The notes under the pieces: generated by a model | Database searches by the model: none | What the model was told of the DNA's origin: nothing | What the model saw: the letters and a program-made list of their open reading frames with translations, nothing else | Source: Mesorhizobium sp. M1D.F.Ca.ET.043.01.1.1 | GTDB taxonomy: Bacteria; Pseudomonadota; Alphaproteobacteria; Rhizobiales; Rhizobiaceae | Direction of reading: 5' to 3' | NCBI RefSeq assembly: GCF_003952385.1 | Contig: NZ_CP034444.1 | Location: 6,089,001-6,153,000, forward strand | Length of the DNA: 64,000 bases | In this document: positions 21,194 through 30,679 of the stretch, piece by piece | Numbering within the stretch: the stretch's first letter is position 1 | Layout: every line of letters begins with the position of its first letter | Position numbers and translations under genes: made by a program

Positions 21194-21448
21194 AAGAATT
21201 TTGCCTCTAAATGGGCAATATCGTGCTGCACTGCACAATAGTGGGGCAAGGCTTGCTTGTGAATCGATCAAATAGCCGGAAGCGGCACTTTGGCGGCCAA
21301 ACACGCCTTTTTGATCATGCGCAGAACACCCCAACACTTTGGCGCGCTCGGGTTTCCATTCTGTCATGAAATGGCTATGAAGCCCGGGCAAGCAGCCTCG
21401 TGCGCGCCGATTCCACGCGCCGCAATTTTTTCATTCACGGACCAGTCC

Positions 21449-22774
21449 ATGCGTTTGTCGCGCTACTTCCTGCCCATTCTCAAAGAAAACCCCCGCGAGG
21501 CGGAAATCGTCTCGCATCGGCTGATGCTGCGCGCCGGCATGATCCGCCAGCAGGGGCAGGGCAGCTTCTCCTGGCTGCCGCTCGGCAAGCGGGTGCTGGA
21601 CAAGGTCTGCCAGATCATCCGCGAGGAGCAGAACCGGGCAGGCGCGCTGGAAATCCTGATGCCGACCATCCAGTCGGCGGACCTGTGGCGCGAGAGCGGC
21701 CGCTACAACGACTACGGCAAGGAGATGCTGCGCATCAAGGACCGGCAGGACCGCGACATGCTCTACGGTCCTACCAACGAGGAAATGGTCACCGAGATCT
21801 TCCGCGCCTACGTCAAGTCCTACAAGGACCTGCCGCTCAATCTCTACCACATCCAGTGGAAGTTCCGCGACGAGGTGCGTCCCCGCTTCGGCGTCATGCG
21901 CAGCCGGGAATTCCTGATGAAGGACGCTTACTCCTTCGATCTCGATTTCGAAGGCGCCAGAGCCGCCTACAACCGCATGTTCGTCTCCTATCTCAGGACG
22001 TTTACGCGCATGGGCCTGCAGGCCATTCCGATGCGCGCCGACACCGGCCCCATCGGCGGCGACCTCAGCCACGAGTTCATCATCCTGGCCGACACCGGCG
22101 AGAGCCAGGTGTTCTGCGACCGCGCCTATCTGTCGCTGGACGTGCCCGGCGCGGACACGAACTTTTCAAACGATACCGAGATCGGCGGCATCGTGAAGAA
22201 ATGGACGACGCCTTACGCCGCCACCGACGAGATGCATGACGAAACGGCCTGGGAGAAGGTCTCCGAAGGCGACAGGCTTTCGGCGCGCGGCATCGAGGTC
22301 GGCCACATCTTCCACTTCGGCGAGAAGTATTCGAAGCCGATGAATGCCAAGGTCACCGGGCCCGATGGCAAGGACCATTACGCTTCGGGCGGCTCGTACG
22401 GCATCGGCCCGTCGCGGCTTGTCGCGGCGATCGTCGAGGCGAGCCACGACGAGAACGGCATCATCTGGCCGGAAACGGTGGCGCCGTTCGACATCGGCCT
22501 GATCAATATGAAGGCAGGCGATGGCGAATGCGACCGCGTCTGCGACGAGGTCTACGCGGCGCTGACTTCGGCCGGCAAGGACGTGCTTTATGACGACACC
22601 GACCAGCGGCCGGGCGGCAAGTTCGCGACCGCCGACCTGATCGGCCTGCCCTGGCAGGTGATCGTCGGCCCGCGCGGCGTAGCCGCCGGCGAGGTCGAGA
22701 TCAAGAACCGCCGCAGCGGCGAGCGCGAGACGCTGCCGATCGCCGAAGCCAAGAAACGCTTGGGAATCGCCTGA
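21449..22774 (+). CDS. proS: Prolyl-tRNA synthetase, short alphaproteobacterial type
   Basis: 441 aa, against about 570 aa for E. coli ProRS: the editing (INS) domain between motifs 2 and 3 is absent, as usual in alphaproteobacteria. Class II motifs are seen: [43 protein letters not shown] (motif 2), and [10 protein letters not shown] (motif 3). The anticodon-binding domain has [20 protein letters not shown]. The start is ATG 21449 ([10 protein letters not shown]); an upstream in-frame ATG would add unconserved residues. The leader from about 21200 to 21448 shows no recognisable structure. lolC/E starts within its stop codon. Confidence 0.96.
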   Translation: MRLSRYFLPILKENPREAEIVSHRLMLRAGMIRQQGQGSFSWLPLGKRVLDKVCQIIREEQNRAGALEILMPTIQSADLWRESGRYNDYGKEMLRIKDRQDRDMLYGPTNEEMVTEIFRAYVKSYKDLPLNLYHIQWKFRDEVRPRFGVMRSREFLMKDAYSFDLDFEGARAAYNRMFVSYLRTFTRMGLQAIPMRADTGPIGGDLSHEFIILADTGESQVFCDRAYLSLDVPGADTNFSNDTEIGGIVKKWTTPYAATDEMHDETAWEKVSEGDRLSARGIEVGHIFHFGEKYSKPMNAKVTGPDGKDHYASGGSYGIGPSRLVAAIVEASHDENGIIWPETVAPFDIGLINMKAGDGECDRVCDEVYAALTSAGKDVLYDDTDQRPGGKFATADLIGLPWQVIVGPRGVAAGEVEIKNRRSGERETLPIAEAKKRLGIA

Positions 22775-24056
22775 TGAACGAGGCGGCTGCAGCTCGATCG
22801 CCGGCAGGCGCCTTTTCAGGCTTCGAGCGCATGGTGGCGTGGCGCTATCTGCGTTCGCGCCGCAAGGAGACGGTGATCTCCGTCATCGCCTCGATCTCCT
22901 TCCTCGGCATCATGCTGGGCGTCGCGACGCTGATCGTCGTGATGGCGGTGATGAACGGTTTTCGTGCCGAACTGCTCACCCGCATCCTCGGCGTCAACGG
23001 CCATCTGATCGTGCAGCCGCTGGATTCGCCGCTGGAGGACTACGCGCAGGTGGCGAGCCGCATCAACGGCGTTTCCGGCGTCAAATACGCCATCCCGCTG
23101 ATCGACGGGCAGGTGCTGGCGCAAGGCAATGTCGGCGGCGGCACCGGAGCGCTGGTGCGCGGCATTCGCGCGGAAGACCTCAACAAGATCTCGATCGTGT
23201 CCGGCAACATCAAGCAGGGCACGCTAGACGGCTTCGACACCGGCGAGGGCGTGGCGATCGGCAAGCGCATGGCCGAGAATCTCGGCCTTGTGCTCGGCGA
23301 CACCATCACGATGATTTCGCCTGAAGGCGACGTCACGCCGCTCGGCACCACGCCGCGCATGAAAGGCTACAAGGTGGCGGCGATCTTCGAGGTCGGCATG
23401 TCGGAGTATGACAGCTCGATCGTCTACATGCCCTTCTCCGAGGCGCAGCTCTATTTCAACATGGACGGGCGGGCGCAGACCATCGAGATCTATGTCGACA
23501 ATCCCGACAATGTCGATGCGCTGAAGCCGCCGGTCGAGCAGGCGGCGCAACGGCCGATCGACCTCGTCGACTGGCGCCAGCGCAACGAGACCTTCTTTTC
23601 GGCGCTGCAGGTCGAGCGCAACGTGATGTTCATGATCCTGACGCTGATCGTGCTGGTGGCGGCACTCAACATCATTTCGGGCCTTGTCATGCTGGTGAAG
23701 GACAAGGGCCACGACATCGCCATCCTGCGCACAATGGGCGCCTCGCGCGGGGCAATCCTGCGCATCTTCCTGATGACCGGGGCCGCGATCGGCGTGACGG
23801 GCACGATCGCCGGCGTGCTGCTCGGCGTCGTCATCTGCCTCAACATCGAATCGATCCGCCAGTTCTTCTCCTGGATGACGGGCAGGATATTGTTCAATCC
23901 CGAGCTCTATTTCCTCAGCCAGCTGCCGGCGAAAATGGACCCGCGCGAGACCACCTATGTCGTCATCATGGCGCTCAGCCTGTCCTTCCTCGCCACGGTA
24001 TTTCCGGCATGGCGGGCGGCACGGCTCGATCCGGTCGAAGCCTTGAGGTACGAGTG

Positions 24057-24057
<1 letters not shown>
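22774..24057 (+). CDS. lolC: Lipoprotein-releasing ABC transporter permease (LolC/LolE family)
   Basis: 427 aa. Inner-membrane subunit of the Lol complex that extracts lipoproteins for delivery to LolA. Topology fits the family: one N-terminal helix (about 28-55), a large periplasmic domain, then three C-terminal helices (about 283-305, 325-355, 385-410). Family motifs are [20 protein letters not shown] and [20 protein letters not shown]. Alphaproteobacteria often have one LolC/E-type permease that may act as a homodimer; assignment to C or E is not possible here. It is coupled to proS and lolD by one-base stop/start overlaps. Confidence 0.93.
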
Positions 24058-24737
<680 letters not shown>

Positions 24738-24877
24738 GGCAGGCCGATATTCGGATGAGGCCGGCCTGGGAATGGCAGCTTCCTGCGCTTCCGGTACTCA
24801 CCTACTATAAGTACGCTCCGTTCCGGTTCTCGGAATCCGCCATTCTCGACTCGGCCTGATCCGAATCTCGACCTGCC
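24738..24877. repeat. Interspersed palindromic element, copy 1
   Basis: It begins right after the lolD stop with GGCAGG...ATTCGGATGAGGCCG and ends with CGGCCTGATCCGAATCTCG...CTGCC. Inside are TTCCTGCGCTTCCGG and CCGGTTCTCGGAA. The same inner phrases and order occur at 26538-26715. There is no ORF. It is probably a non-coding genomic repeat that can form a long hairpin and may help end lolD transcription. Confidence 0.75.
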
Positions 24878-24989
24878 TTCGGCCCGGTTCTGCGACGACC
24901 CCAAAAAGAGCCCAACCTTCTCGTCAATCTTTCCTTAACCTTACCCAAACGGATCGCTCGAATTCGCTCGGCGTGCCGCTTAGCGATCG

Positions 24990-25024
24990 TTGACATTCGA
25001 ACAAAATTAGAACAAATTACGAAC
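24990..25024 (+). promoter_or_regulatory. Promoter with double LexA (SOS) box
   Basis: TTGACA (24990-24995) is a perfect -35. Downstream GAAC occurs three times (24999-25002, 25010-25013, 25021-25024), each separated by exactly 7 bases. That is two overlapping copies of the alphaproteobacterial SOS box GTTC-N7-GTTC, read on the opposite strand. The boxes cover the expected -10 region (about 25013-25019, AT-rich but not consensus), so bound LexA would block RNA polymerase. The next start codon is 25047. Confidence 0.75.
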
Positions 25025-25046
25025 ATATGAAAAACAGGAGAGAGTT

Positions 25047-25133
25047 ATGGCCGATCTGGTTCAGGATGTCGTCTCGCTGGTTTGCATGAGCACCTTTCTC
25101 ATTTCCATGGCGATCTGGATTGGCGCCATGTGA
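25047..25133 (+). CDS. 28-aa SOS-controlled membrane micro-protein (SidA-like in size and control)
   Basis: 28 codons, too short for ordinary gene calling. It has a strong ribosome site, AGGAGAGAG, with its AGGAG about 8 bases before the ATG. The product starts MADLVQD and is hydrophobic from residue 8 to 28 (VVSLVCMSTFLISMAIWIGA), enough for one inner-membrane helix with an acidic N-terminus. The promoter carries the triple GAAC LexA site. Caulobacter SidA is a 29-aa, SOS-induced inner-membrane protein that blocks cell division through FtsW/FtsN; the likeness here is in size, topology and control, and I claim no sequence homology. Function is inference. Confidence 0.72.
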   Translation: MADLVQDVVSLVCMSTFLISMAIWIGAM

Positions 25134-25140
25134 TCAGGCG

Positions 25141-25219
25141 GTCCGCCGCGGACGGACAAGAGCCCGCCCGTTGTTCGGGCGGGCAAAAAAAGGCCCGCCC
25201 GGGGATGGGCAAGAGCCCA
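25141..25219. repeat. Cluster of GC-rich alternative hairpins after the micro-ORF
   Basis: GTCCGCCGCGGAC (25141-25153) is a short palindrome. Then GCCCGCCCG (25162-25170), CGGGCGGGC (25176-25184) and again GCCCGCCCG (25193-25201) allow two mutually exclusive 9-base stems, with seven A residues (25185-25191) between the second and third segments. TGGGC-AAGA-GCCCA follows (25206-25219). The stems would be very stable in the RNA but lack a downstream U-run on either strand, so they are not a canonical intrinsic terminator. They may protect or end the short SOS transcript. Confidence 0.6.
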
Positions 25220-25287
25220 CCTCTTGTTAAGTCTTTCTTGGCCGCACGGCCGCTAGGCTGCTCCTTAAAGACGGGGAGCCAAAGGCA

Positions 25288-26538
25288 GTGTCGGTCATCG
25301 TCACGGTCACTCTCGTGGCCGGAAATCTCGGACTGATCTTTTTGCTGATGACCGTGCCGCTCGGGCGGCGCACGGTGACCGTCAGTCGTGTGATAGAGGC
25401 CGATCGGAAACGCCTCTGGCAGGCGCTTTGGCCGTTCGGCGCAGATGCCGGCTGGTCGGGTGAGATCCTCTCCGCCGAACCCTTGGACGGCGAGGGGACG
25501 GCGCTGATCAAACTGTCCTGGGAAGGGCGGGATGGCCGGCCGATCGAACGCAAGGCGCGCTTCGACGATGTGGCGGAAGGCAGCCGCTTCTCGATGCGCG
25601 TCATCGAGGATACGGCGCTCGATCCCTCGTTCTGGGCCGACTATCGCGAAACGACCGAACTGGTGCTCGAAGGCGGTGCGACGCGGGTCACGCTGACGCA
25701 GACCGACCGTTATCGCGGCGTCGCCTTCCTGATCTTCCGTTACTTCGCCATGCGCCGCGAACTCGCCAAGCTCAAGGTCTGGGCGAGAACCGGCAAGTAT
25801 CGCAAGGGCGGCTGGTTCGAGCATCCGGTTAGCCAGATCGGCTTCGCCGTGCTTTCGGCCTTCATCCTGTGGCCGTTCTTCGGTCTCAATCCCGGCGGGC
25901 TGGCGCTGGCCGCGATCCTGACCTCGGTGGTGGCGCTGCACGAGCTTGGCCATATGGCGGCGTTCCGCCTGACGGGGCATCGGCGGGCGCGCATGATCTT
26001 CATCCCGCTGCTCGGCGGCATCGCCATAGGCGGCAGGCCCTATGACAGCCGCTTCGAGGTCGCCTTCGTGGCGCTGATGGGGGCCGGCTTCTCCGCCTTC
26101 CTGGTGCCTCTGCTGATCGCCGCCAGCGGCGTTGCCGGCAGCGAAGGGCACCGCTTGGCGGCGTTGCTGCTGGCAACACTTGCCGGCTGTGCGTCGCTGT
26201 TCAACATCGCCAATCTGGTGCCGGTGTGGAAGTTCGACGGCGGCCAGGTGCTGCGCCAGATCTGCCCGGGCCCGGTCGTTCTCGCGCTGGCGTCCTTCCT
26301 GCTGCTGACTGCCCTCTTGGCGCTCGGTTGGCGTGCCGGCTTCTCGCCCAGCTTCCTGCTTGTCGCCGGCGCGGTGTTCTCGATCCTCAGCCTGATCACC
26401 GTCGGAAGCGGCGTGAAGCCGCGCCACGAGCTGAAGCCGATCCATGCCTTCGACCGCCTGGCCATGGCCGGCGCGCTGCTCGCGGTCTTTGCCATCCACG
26501 GCTATGGCGTGCTCTGGGCCTCCGCACAGCTGATGTAG
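25288..26538 (+). CDS. SRPBCC-domain / M50 site-2-protease-like fusion
   Basis: 416 aa. A short N-terminal hydrophobic segment (1-22) precedes a soluble domain (about 28-145, VSRVIEADRKRLWQALWPFG start) that reads like a polyketide-cyclase/START fold. From about 185 there are several membrane helices with the zinc metalloprotease motif HELGH at 218-222 and the third-ligand motif NLVPVWKFDGG (D317), as in S2P proteases. Start GTG 25288 has GGGGAG and AAAGG upstream. Intramembrane proteolysis is inferred from the intact motifs; no substrate is suggested by neighbours. It ends in the arm of a long palindrome. Confidence 0.78.
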   Translation: MSVIVTVTLVAGNLGLIFLLMTVPLGRRTVTVSRVIEADRKRLWQALWPFGADAGWSGEILSAEPLDGEGTALIKLSWEGRDGRPIERKARFDDVAEGSRFSMRVIEDTALDPSFWADYRETTELVLEGGATRVTLTQTDRYRGVAFLIFRYFAMRRELAKLKVWARTGKYRKGGWFEHPVSQIGFAVLSAFILWPFFGLNPGGLALAAILTSVVALHELGHMAAFRLTGHRRARMIFIPLLGGIAIGGRPYDSRFEVAFVALMGAGFSAFLVPLLIAASGVAGSEGHRLAALLLATLAGCASLFNIANLVPVWKFDGGQVLRQICPGPVVLALASFLLLTALLALGWRAGFSPSFLLVAGAVFSILSLITVGSGVKPRHELKPIHAFDRLAMAGALLAVFAIHGYGVLWASAQLM

Positions 26539-26715
26539 GGTGTGCTGAGATTCAAGTGATGCCGGCCTGCAAACGCTGGGTTCCTGCGCTTCCGGCCTTC
26601 GCCGGCCGGAGCACTCATGAGTGGCCTAGCAGCTAAACTAAGGCTACGGCCGGCGTAGGCCGGTTCTCGGAACCCAACGTTTTCCACGCGGCCTGACCTG
26701 AATCTCAGCACACCC
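26538..26715. repeat. Interspersed palindromic element, copy 2
   Basis: Perfect 17-base terminal arms: GGGTGTGCTGAGATTCA (26538-26554) and TGAATCTCAGCACACCC (26699-26715). Inside, TTCCTGCGCTTCCGG and CCGGTTCTCGGAA match the element at 24738-24877, and a further GGCCTTCGCCGGCC palindrome is present. It lies between the convergent M50 gene and lipB and its arm uses the M50 stop codon. A role as a two-way terminator is likely from position. Confidence 0.8.
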
Positions 26716-26723
26716 TTGGGGGG

Positions 26724-27467
26724 TCAACCTGCCTTACGCGCCGGTTGGGCATTCGGAACTGCCGCAGGCCCGAACACATCCTCGAAGGCGGATTTCAGCG
26801 CGAGATCGAGGTCGGCCATGGTCACCGGCAGGCCGAGGTCGACAAGGCTGGTGACGCCATGGTCTTGTACGCCGCAGGGCACGATGCCGCTGAAATGGGA
26901 AAGCTCCGGCTCGACATTGATGGCGATGCCGTGAAAGCTCACCCAACGCCTGAGCCTGATGCCTATTGCCGCGATCTTGTCCTCGGCGGGTGAGCCGTCC
27001 GGCAGGGCAGGGCGGTCCGGCCGCACCACCCAGACGCCGACCCGGTCCTCGCGCCGCTCGCCGCGCACGTTGAAGGCGGCAAGGGTGCCGATGATCCATT
27101 CTTCCAGCGCGGCAACGAAGGCGCGGACATCCTCGCGCCGACGCTTGAGGTCCAGCATGACATAGGCCACGCGCTGTCCCGGACCGTGATAGGTGTATTC
27201 GCCGCCGCGGCCCGCGGCAAAGACGGGAAAACGATCGGGCTCGATCAGGTCCTCGATGCGCGCGCTGGTGCCGGCGGTGTAGAGCGGCGGATGCTCGACC
27301 AGCCAAACCATCTCGCTGGCGGCGCCGGTGCGGATCGCCTCGGCGCGCGCTTCCATGAAGGCAAGGGCATCCGGATAGGAAGTGAGGCCGGGCTCGATCA
27401 CCCATTCGACCGGCGCCGAACCGGGAAGGGGCAGGAACGACGTGGCGATCTGGCTGCGTTCTGTCAT
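26724..27467 (-). CDS. lipB: Octanoyl-[acyl-carrier-protein]:protein N-octanoyltransferase
   Basis: 247 aa. It moves octanoyl groups from ACP to lipoyl domains of 2-oxoacid dehydrogenases and the glycine cleavage H protein. The family motif [20 protein letters not shown] and the catalytic-Cys region [15 protein letters not shown] are present, with [20 protein letters not shown] between. I chose ATG 27467 ([10 protein letters not shown]); the frame extends upstream to 27611 but without family resemblance. Single gene. Confidence 0.95.
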   Translation of the reverse strand: MTERSQIATSFLPLPGSAPVEWVIEPGLTSYPDALAFMEARAEAIRTGAASEMVWLVEHPPLYTAGTSARIEDLIEPDRFPVFAAGRGGEYTYHGPGQRVAYVMLDLKRRREDVRAFVAALEEWIIGTLAAFNVRGERREDRVGVWVVRPDRPALPDGSPAEDKIAAIGIRLRRWVSFHGIAINVEPELSHFSGIVPCGVQDHGVTSLVDLGLPVTMADLDLALKSAFEDVFGPAAVPNAQPARKAG

Positions 27468-27702
27468 GGACTGTTCGTTTACCGACTGTGTACGCCGGGT
27501 CCCAAACCTGTTGCAGCTTGGGGCGGCATTACGCCTGCGCTTATATGGCGGCAATCGGCCAAAACGTCCAGTTCCGGTAGTGCGATACCAGCTCCGCAAA
27601 GGGTTGTGCAAATCAGCGACGATTATTCCGCACGGCGCACTTGTTTCGCCGGAAACGATTTGCTACAGGCCCCGGGCCGGACGGTTCCGGCTCCTACCAC
27701 GT
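27468..27702. other. Intergenic region between lipB and tRNA-Leu
   Basis: 235 bases with promoters for lipB (leftward) and the tRNA (rightward) expected. For the tRNA, TTGTTT (27641-27646) and a weak TACAGG (27664-27669) are spaced by 17 bases, about 35 bases before the tRNA. No ORF or repeat is evident. Confidence 0.4.
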
Positions 27703-27787
27703 GCGGTCGTGGCGGAATTGGTAGACGCGCAGCGTTGAGGTCGCTGTGGGGCAACCCGTGGAAGTTCGAGTCTTCTCGACCGCACCA
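27703..27787 (+). tRNA. tRNA-Leu (GAG anticodon)
   Basis: 85 nt including an encoded CCA. Acceptor stem GCGGTCG (27703-27709) pairs with CGACCGC (27777-27783), then A and CCA. The anticodon stem CAGCG/CGCTG encloses the loop TTGAGGT, so the anticodon is GAG (reads CUC and CUU). A long variable arm (GTGGGGCAACCCGTG) marks a class II tRNA, and GTTCGAGTC is the T arm. No integrated element is seen at its 3' end. Confidence 0.97.
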
Positions 27788-27935
27788 AATCTCCCCCGAG
27801 ATATCGCTTTGGTCGACTGACGGACGAGCAGGCTCGTCACTGCGCGGCTGGCAATGCGACGTCGTTCGCAGCGGACGTACCAGAGCGAAGGCGCGTCCTG
27901 CCGATTGGCTCACCGCTATGGGCAGAAACCCGCGC

Positions 27936-30615
27936 CTACCCCGTCCAGCCAAGGCCAGCGGAGATGCAATTGATCGACACAAGCAGGGCATCGGTCGCCC
28001 GTTTCTGATCCGCCGTGCCGGTATTTGCCCGAACTTCGCGCAGCAGATGGGCCTGCAGCCGGTGAATGTCATCCATCTGTCGCCGCAGGTTGTCGAATCG
28101 CCGCTTGAACATCGGAAAGCGCGCGGAAAGATCGCCGCCCGTGAGGTCGCCGATCAAGCGCCGCGTCAGCTCGTATTCGGCGGCGACACGGGCGTGGATT
28201 CGGCGGGCCGCATCGCTGTCGGACACCAGGCTCGCGTAGAGCTGCGCGATCTCCATGTCGGCCTGGTAGAGCGTCTTCTCGGCCTCATCGACGATCAGGC
28301 GGAAGAAGCGCGAGTGCTCGAACATGCGAGCCAGAAGCTCGCGCCCGGCCTCGCCGCGCACTGTAACGAAAGAGCTGAGCGCACTGCCGATGCCATACCA
28401 GCCGGTCAGCAGATGACGGTTCTGGCTCCAGGCGAAAACCCAAGGAATGGCGCGCAGGTCGGCAATGCCGCTGGCGCCGAAACGGCGATCCGGCCGTGAA
28501 CCCATTTTCAGGAGCGCCAGTTCGGCGACGGGGCTCGCCTGGTTGAAATAATCGAGGAAGCCGGGCTCGGCCATCAGCCCTGCATAGGATGCCTGCGACA
28601 TGCCGGCGAGCGCTTCCAGCGCTTCGTCGAACTCGGGTGTCGTCTCTCCGTCGGCGGGCGATCCGACACTGTGGGCCAGCACGCCGGCGGCGAGGATCTC
28701 GAGCTGGTTTAGGCCCGTGCCGCGATTGGCGAATTTCGACGACACGACCTCGCCCTGCTCGGTCACCCGCATGGTTCCGGTGACAGTGCCTGCCGGTTGC
28801 GCCGCGATCGCCCGGCCGGTCGGCGCGCCGCCGCGGCTGACGGAGCCGCCACGACCGTGAAAGAAGCTGATCCTGACCTTGTGCTTGCGCCCGACGGCAG
28901 CGAGGCGCTTTTGCGCTTTTGCCAGTTCCCAATTGGAAGCGAGGAAACCGCCGTCCTTGTTGGAATCGGAATAGCCGAGCATGATTTCCTGGCGGGCGCC
29001 GAAATCTTGCGTCGTCCGCCTCACCAGGGAAACGCCGAGCAATCCATTCAGGATCCCAGGGGCAGCCTGCAGATCGGCGATGGTCTCGAACAAAGGCACG
29101 ATCCGCAGCCTGATTGTGCCGCCGCCATCGGGCGCGGTTGAAAGTCCGCAATATTGCGCCAGCAGATAGACGGCGAGCAGATCGTCGGCCGAGCGGGTCA
29201 TGCTGAGAATGAAGGAGCCGACAGCGTCGGCATCCGAGCTTAGGATGTGCTCGCGAATGACGGAGAATGTCGAAAGCAGTTCAGATGCTTCAGGCGAGAG
29301 CCGGCCTTCGTCGATCTCCAGCCGCTCGCCCTGGCTGAGGCCCGCGCGAATGCGCGCCGACCATTGCGGCGTGCCGGCCGCGACTGGATCGGCGGGATGT
29401 GTCAGCGCAAACAGCTCGGCCAGCACCCGGTTGACGACCGTGGAGTTCTGCCGGATGTCGAGCGAGACCGTGCGGAAGCCGAAGCTTCCGACCTGCCAAA
29501 GCAGGGGCCGGACGAAACGCTTGGCAACCGCGCGCCCTCCGATCGCTTCGAGCACTGAAGACAGCGCGCTGAGATCGGCACGAAACGTCTCTGCAGAGAG
29601 GTATGCCGACGTACCGCCGTCCCGCGTGGCCGCCAGCCGGGCAAGCATGGCTGAAGCGAACTGACGAAGCGGTTCGTCAGGGTTGCGGGCGGCGATCGCC
29701 TGCGCCTGTCCGCTTCTATCAAGCGCCGTTTGCAGCACCGGCTTGAAGCCGGCGGGCAGGTCGATGACGTTCGAGCTGGCGCTGAGCACACTCACCAGCC
29801 GCTGCACCTGCGCCAGATACCAGGCTGTGGTGGTATTGCGGTATTCGGACAGGGCATGGGCGGTGGCTGCCGCCGTCACATTTGGATTGCCGTCGCGGTC
29901 GCCGCCGATCCACGAGGCATAGCGCATGAAGGAGGGAATCCTGATCGGCTCTCCCGGATAGTGACGTTCGAAAGCGCTTTCAAGCTTGTCATAGAGCTGC
30001 GGCGTTGCCTCGAAGATGACTTCGCGAAAGAAGTGCAGGCCCCAGGCAATTTCGCCTTCGACCGTCGGACGCTCCAGTCGCAATTCGCCCGTCATCCACA
30101 GAAGCTCGATCTCGCTTTCCAGATCGGCGACCAGCAGGTCGCGTTCGCGCGGCGCCCAGCGCGGCTGGTCGAGCTCGGTCAGCTTGCGATAGATGCGGCG
30201 GTGGATCTCCAGCACCGTGACGCGCTTGGCCTCCGTCGGGTGGGCGGTCATGGTCGGCCCGACGGATAGCTCGTTCAGCGTCCCTTGGACTTGCTCCGCG
30301 GAATGGCAAATTCGCCGCCATCTGCGCGACCACGCTGGCGAAGGACCCGGGCACCTCGTCGGCGCCCGCGCCTTGCTCAAGCTCGCGCCGCGCCCGCATG
30401 GCAAGCAACTCGTCGGCAATCGTCAGCAACTGGAACCACACGCCGCTCGCCTGGAGCGCCGGGATGCGCTGCTCAGGGGCGAGGGAGACAAGCGACCTGC
30501 GCCCGGTCAGGATGGCAGCGATCTCGGGCGCGCGCGCGCTTGCGACCTGAAGCAGCAGGCGCATCAAAAGGCTGCGCTCGTCCTCACGAAACTTGATGCG
30601 TCTGCTCTGTTCCAA
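27936..30615 (-). pseudogene. ppc: Phosphoenolpyruvate carboxylase, interrupted by a one-base frameshift
   Basis: PEP + bicarbonate to oxaloacetate, the carboxylation step of the serine cycle. Codons from the TTG at 30615 down to about 30316 read MEQSRRIKF...GSFASVVAQMAANL. The rest reads in another frame: HSAEQVQGTLNELSVGPTMT then AHPTEAKR and on to the conserved end ISAGLGWTG. Removing one of the two C residues opposite 30305-30306 joins them into an 892-aa protein, the normal size. PEPC motifs TAHPTE, SWIGGDRDGNP, FFHGRGGSVSRGG and MLGYSDSNKDGG are intact. Either a true frameshift or a sequencing error. Last gene of the serine-cycle operon, 64 bases after the hydroxyacid dehydrogenase. Confidence 0.88.
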
Positions 30616-30679
30616 ACCGCTTTTCCTGATCCGTCCGCATCGATTGCCGCCGCGTCCTGGATTGAGGCCGGGCCGGCTT

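Noticed and set aside
20990-21391. Minus-strand open frame of 133 codons upstream of proS
   Set aside because: No family resemblance; it runs through the promoter and intrinsic terminator of the proposed small RNA and has no convincing ribosome site.
25162-25191. Intrinsic terminator for the micro-ORF
   Set aside because: The stem is followed by A residues, not T, on the coding strand, and the opposite strand does not place the T-run after a suitable stem.
27823-27838. GACGAGC-AG-GCTCGTC hairpin as terminator of tRNA-Leu
   Set aside because: A two-base loop and no T-run make it unconvincing; chance GC palindromes are common here.
27936-30419. ppc starting at 30419 as an 827-aa intact gene
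   Set aside because: The first about 40 residues in that frame are Arg/Pro-rich and unlike PEPC, whereas the other frame upstream gives a normal PEPC N-terminus. A frameshift explains both.
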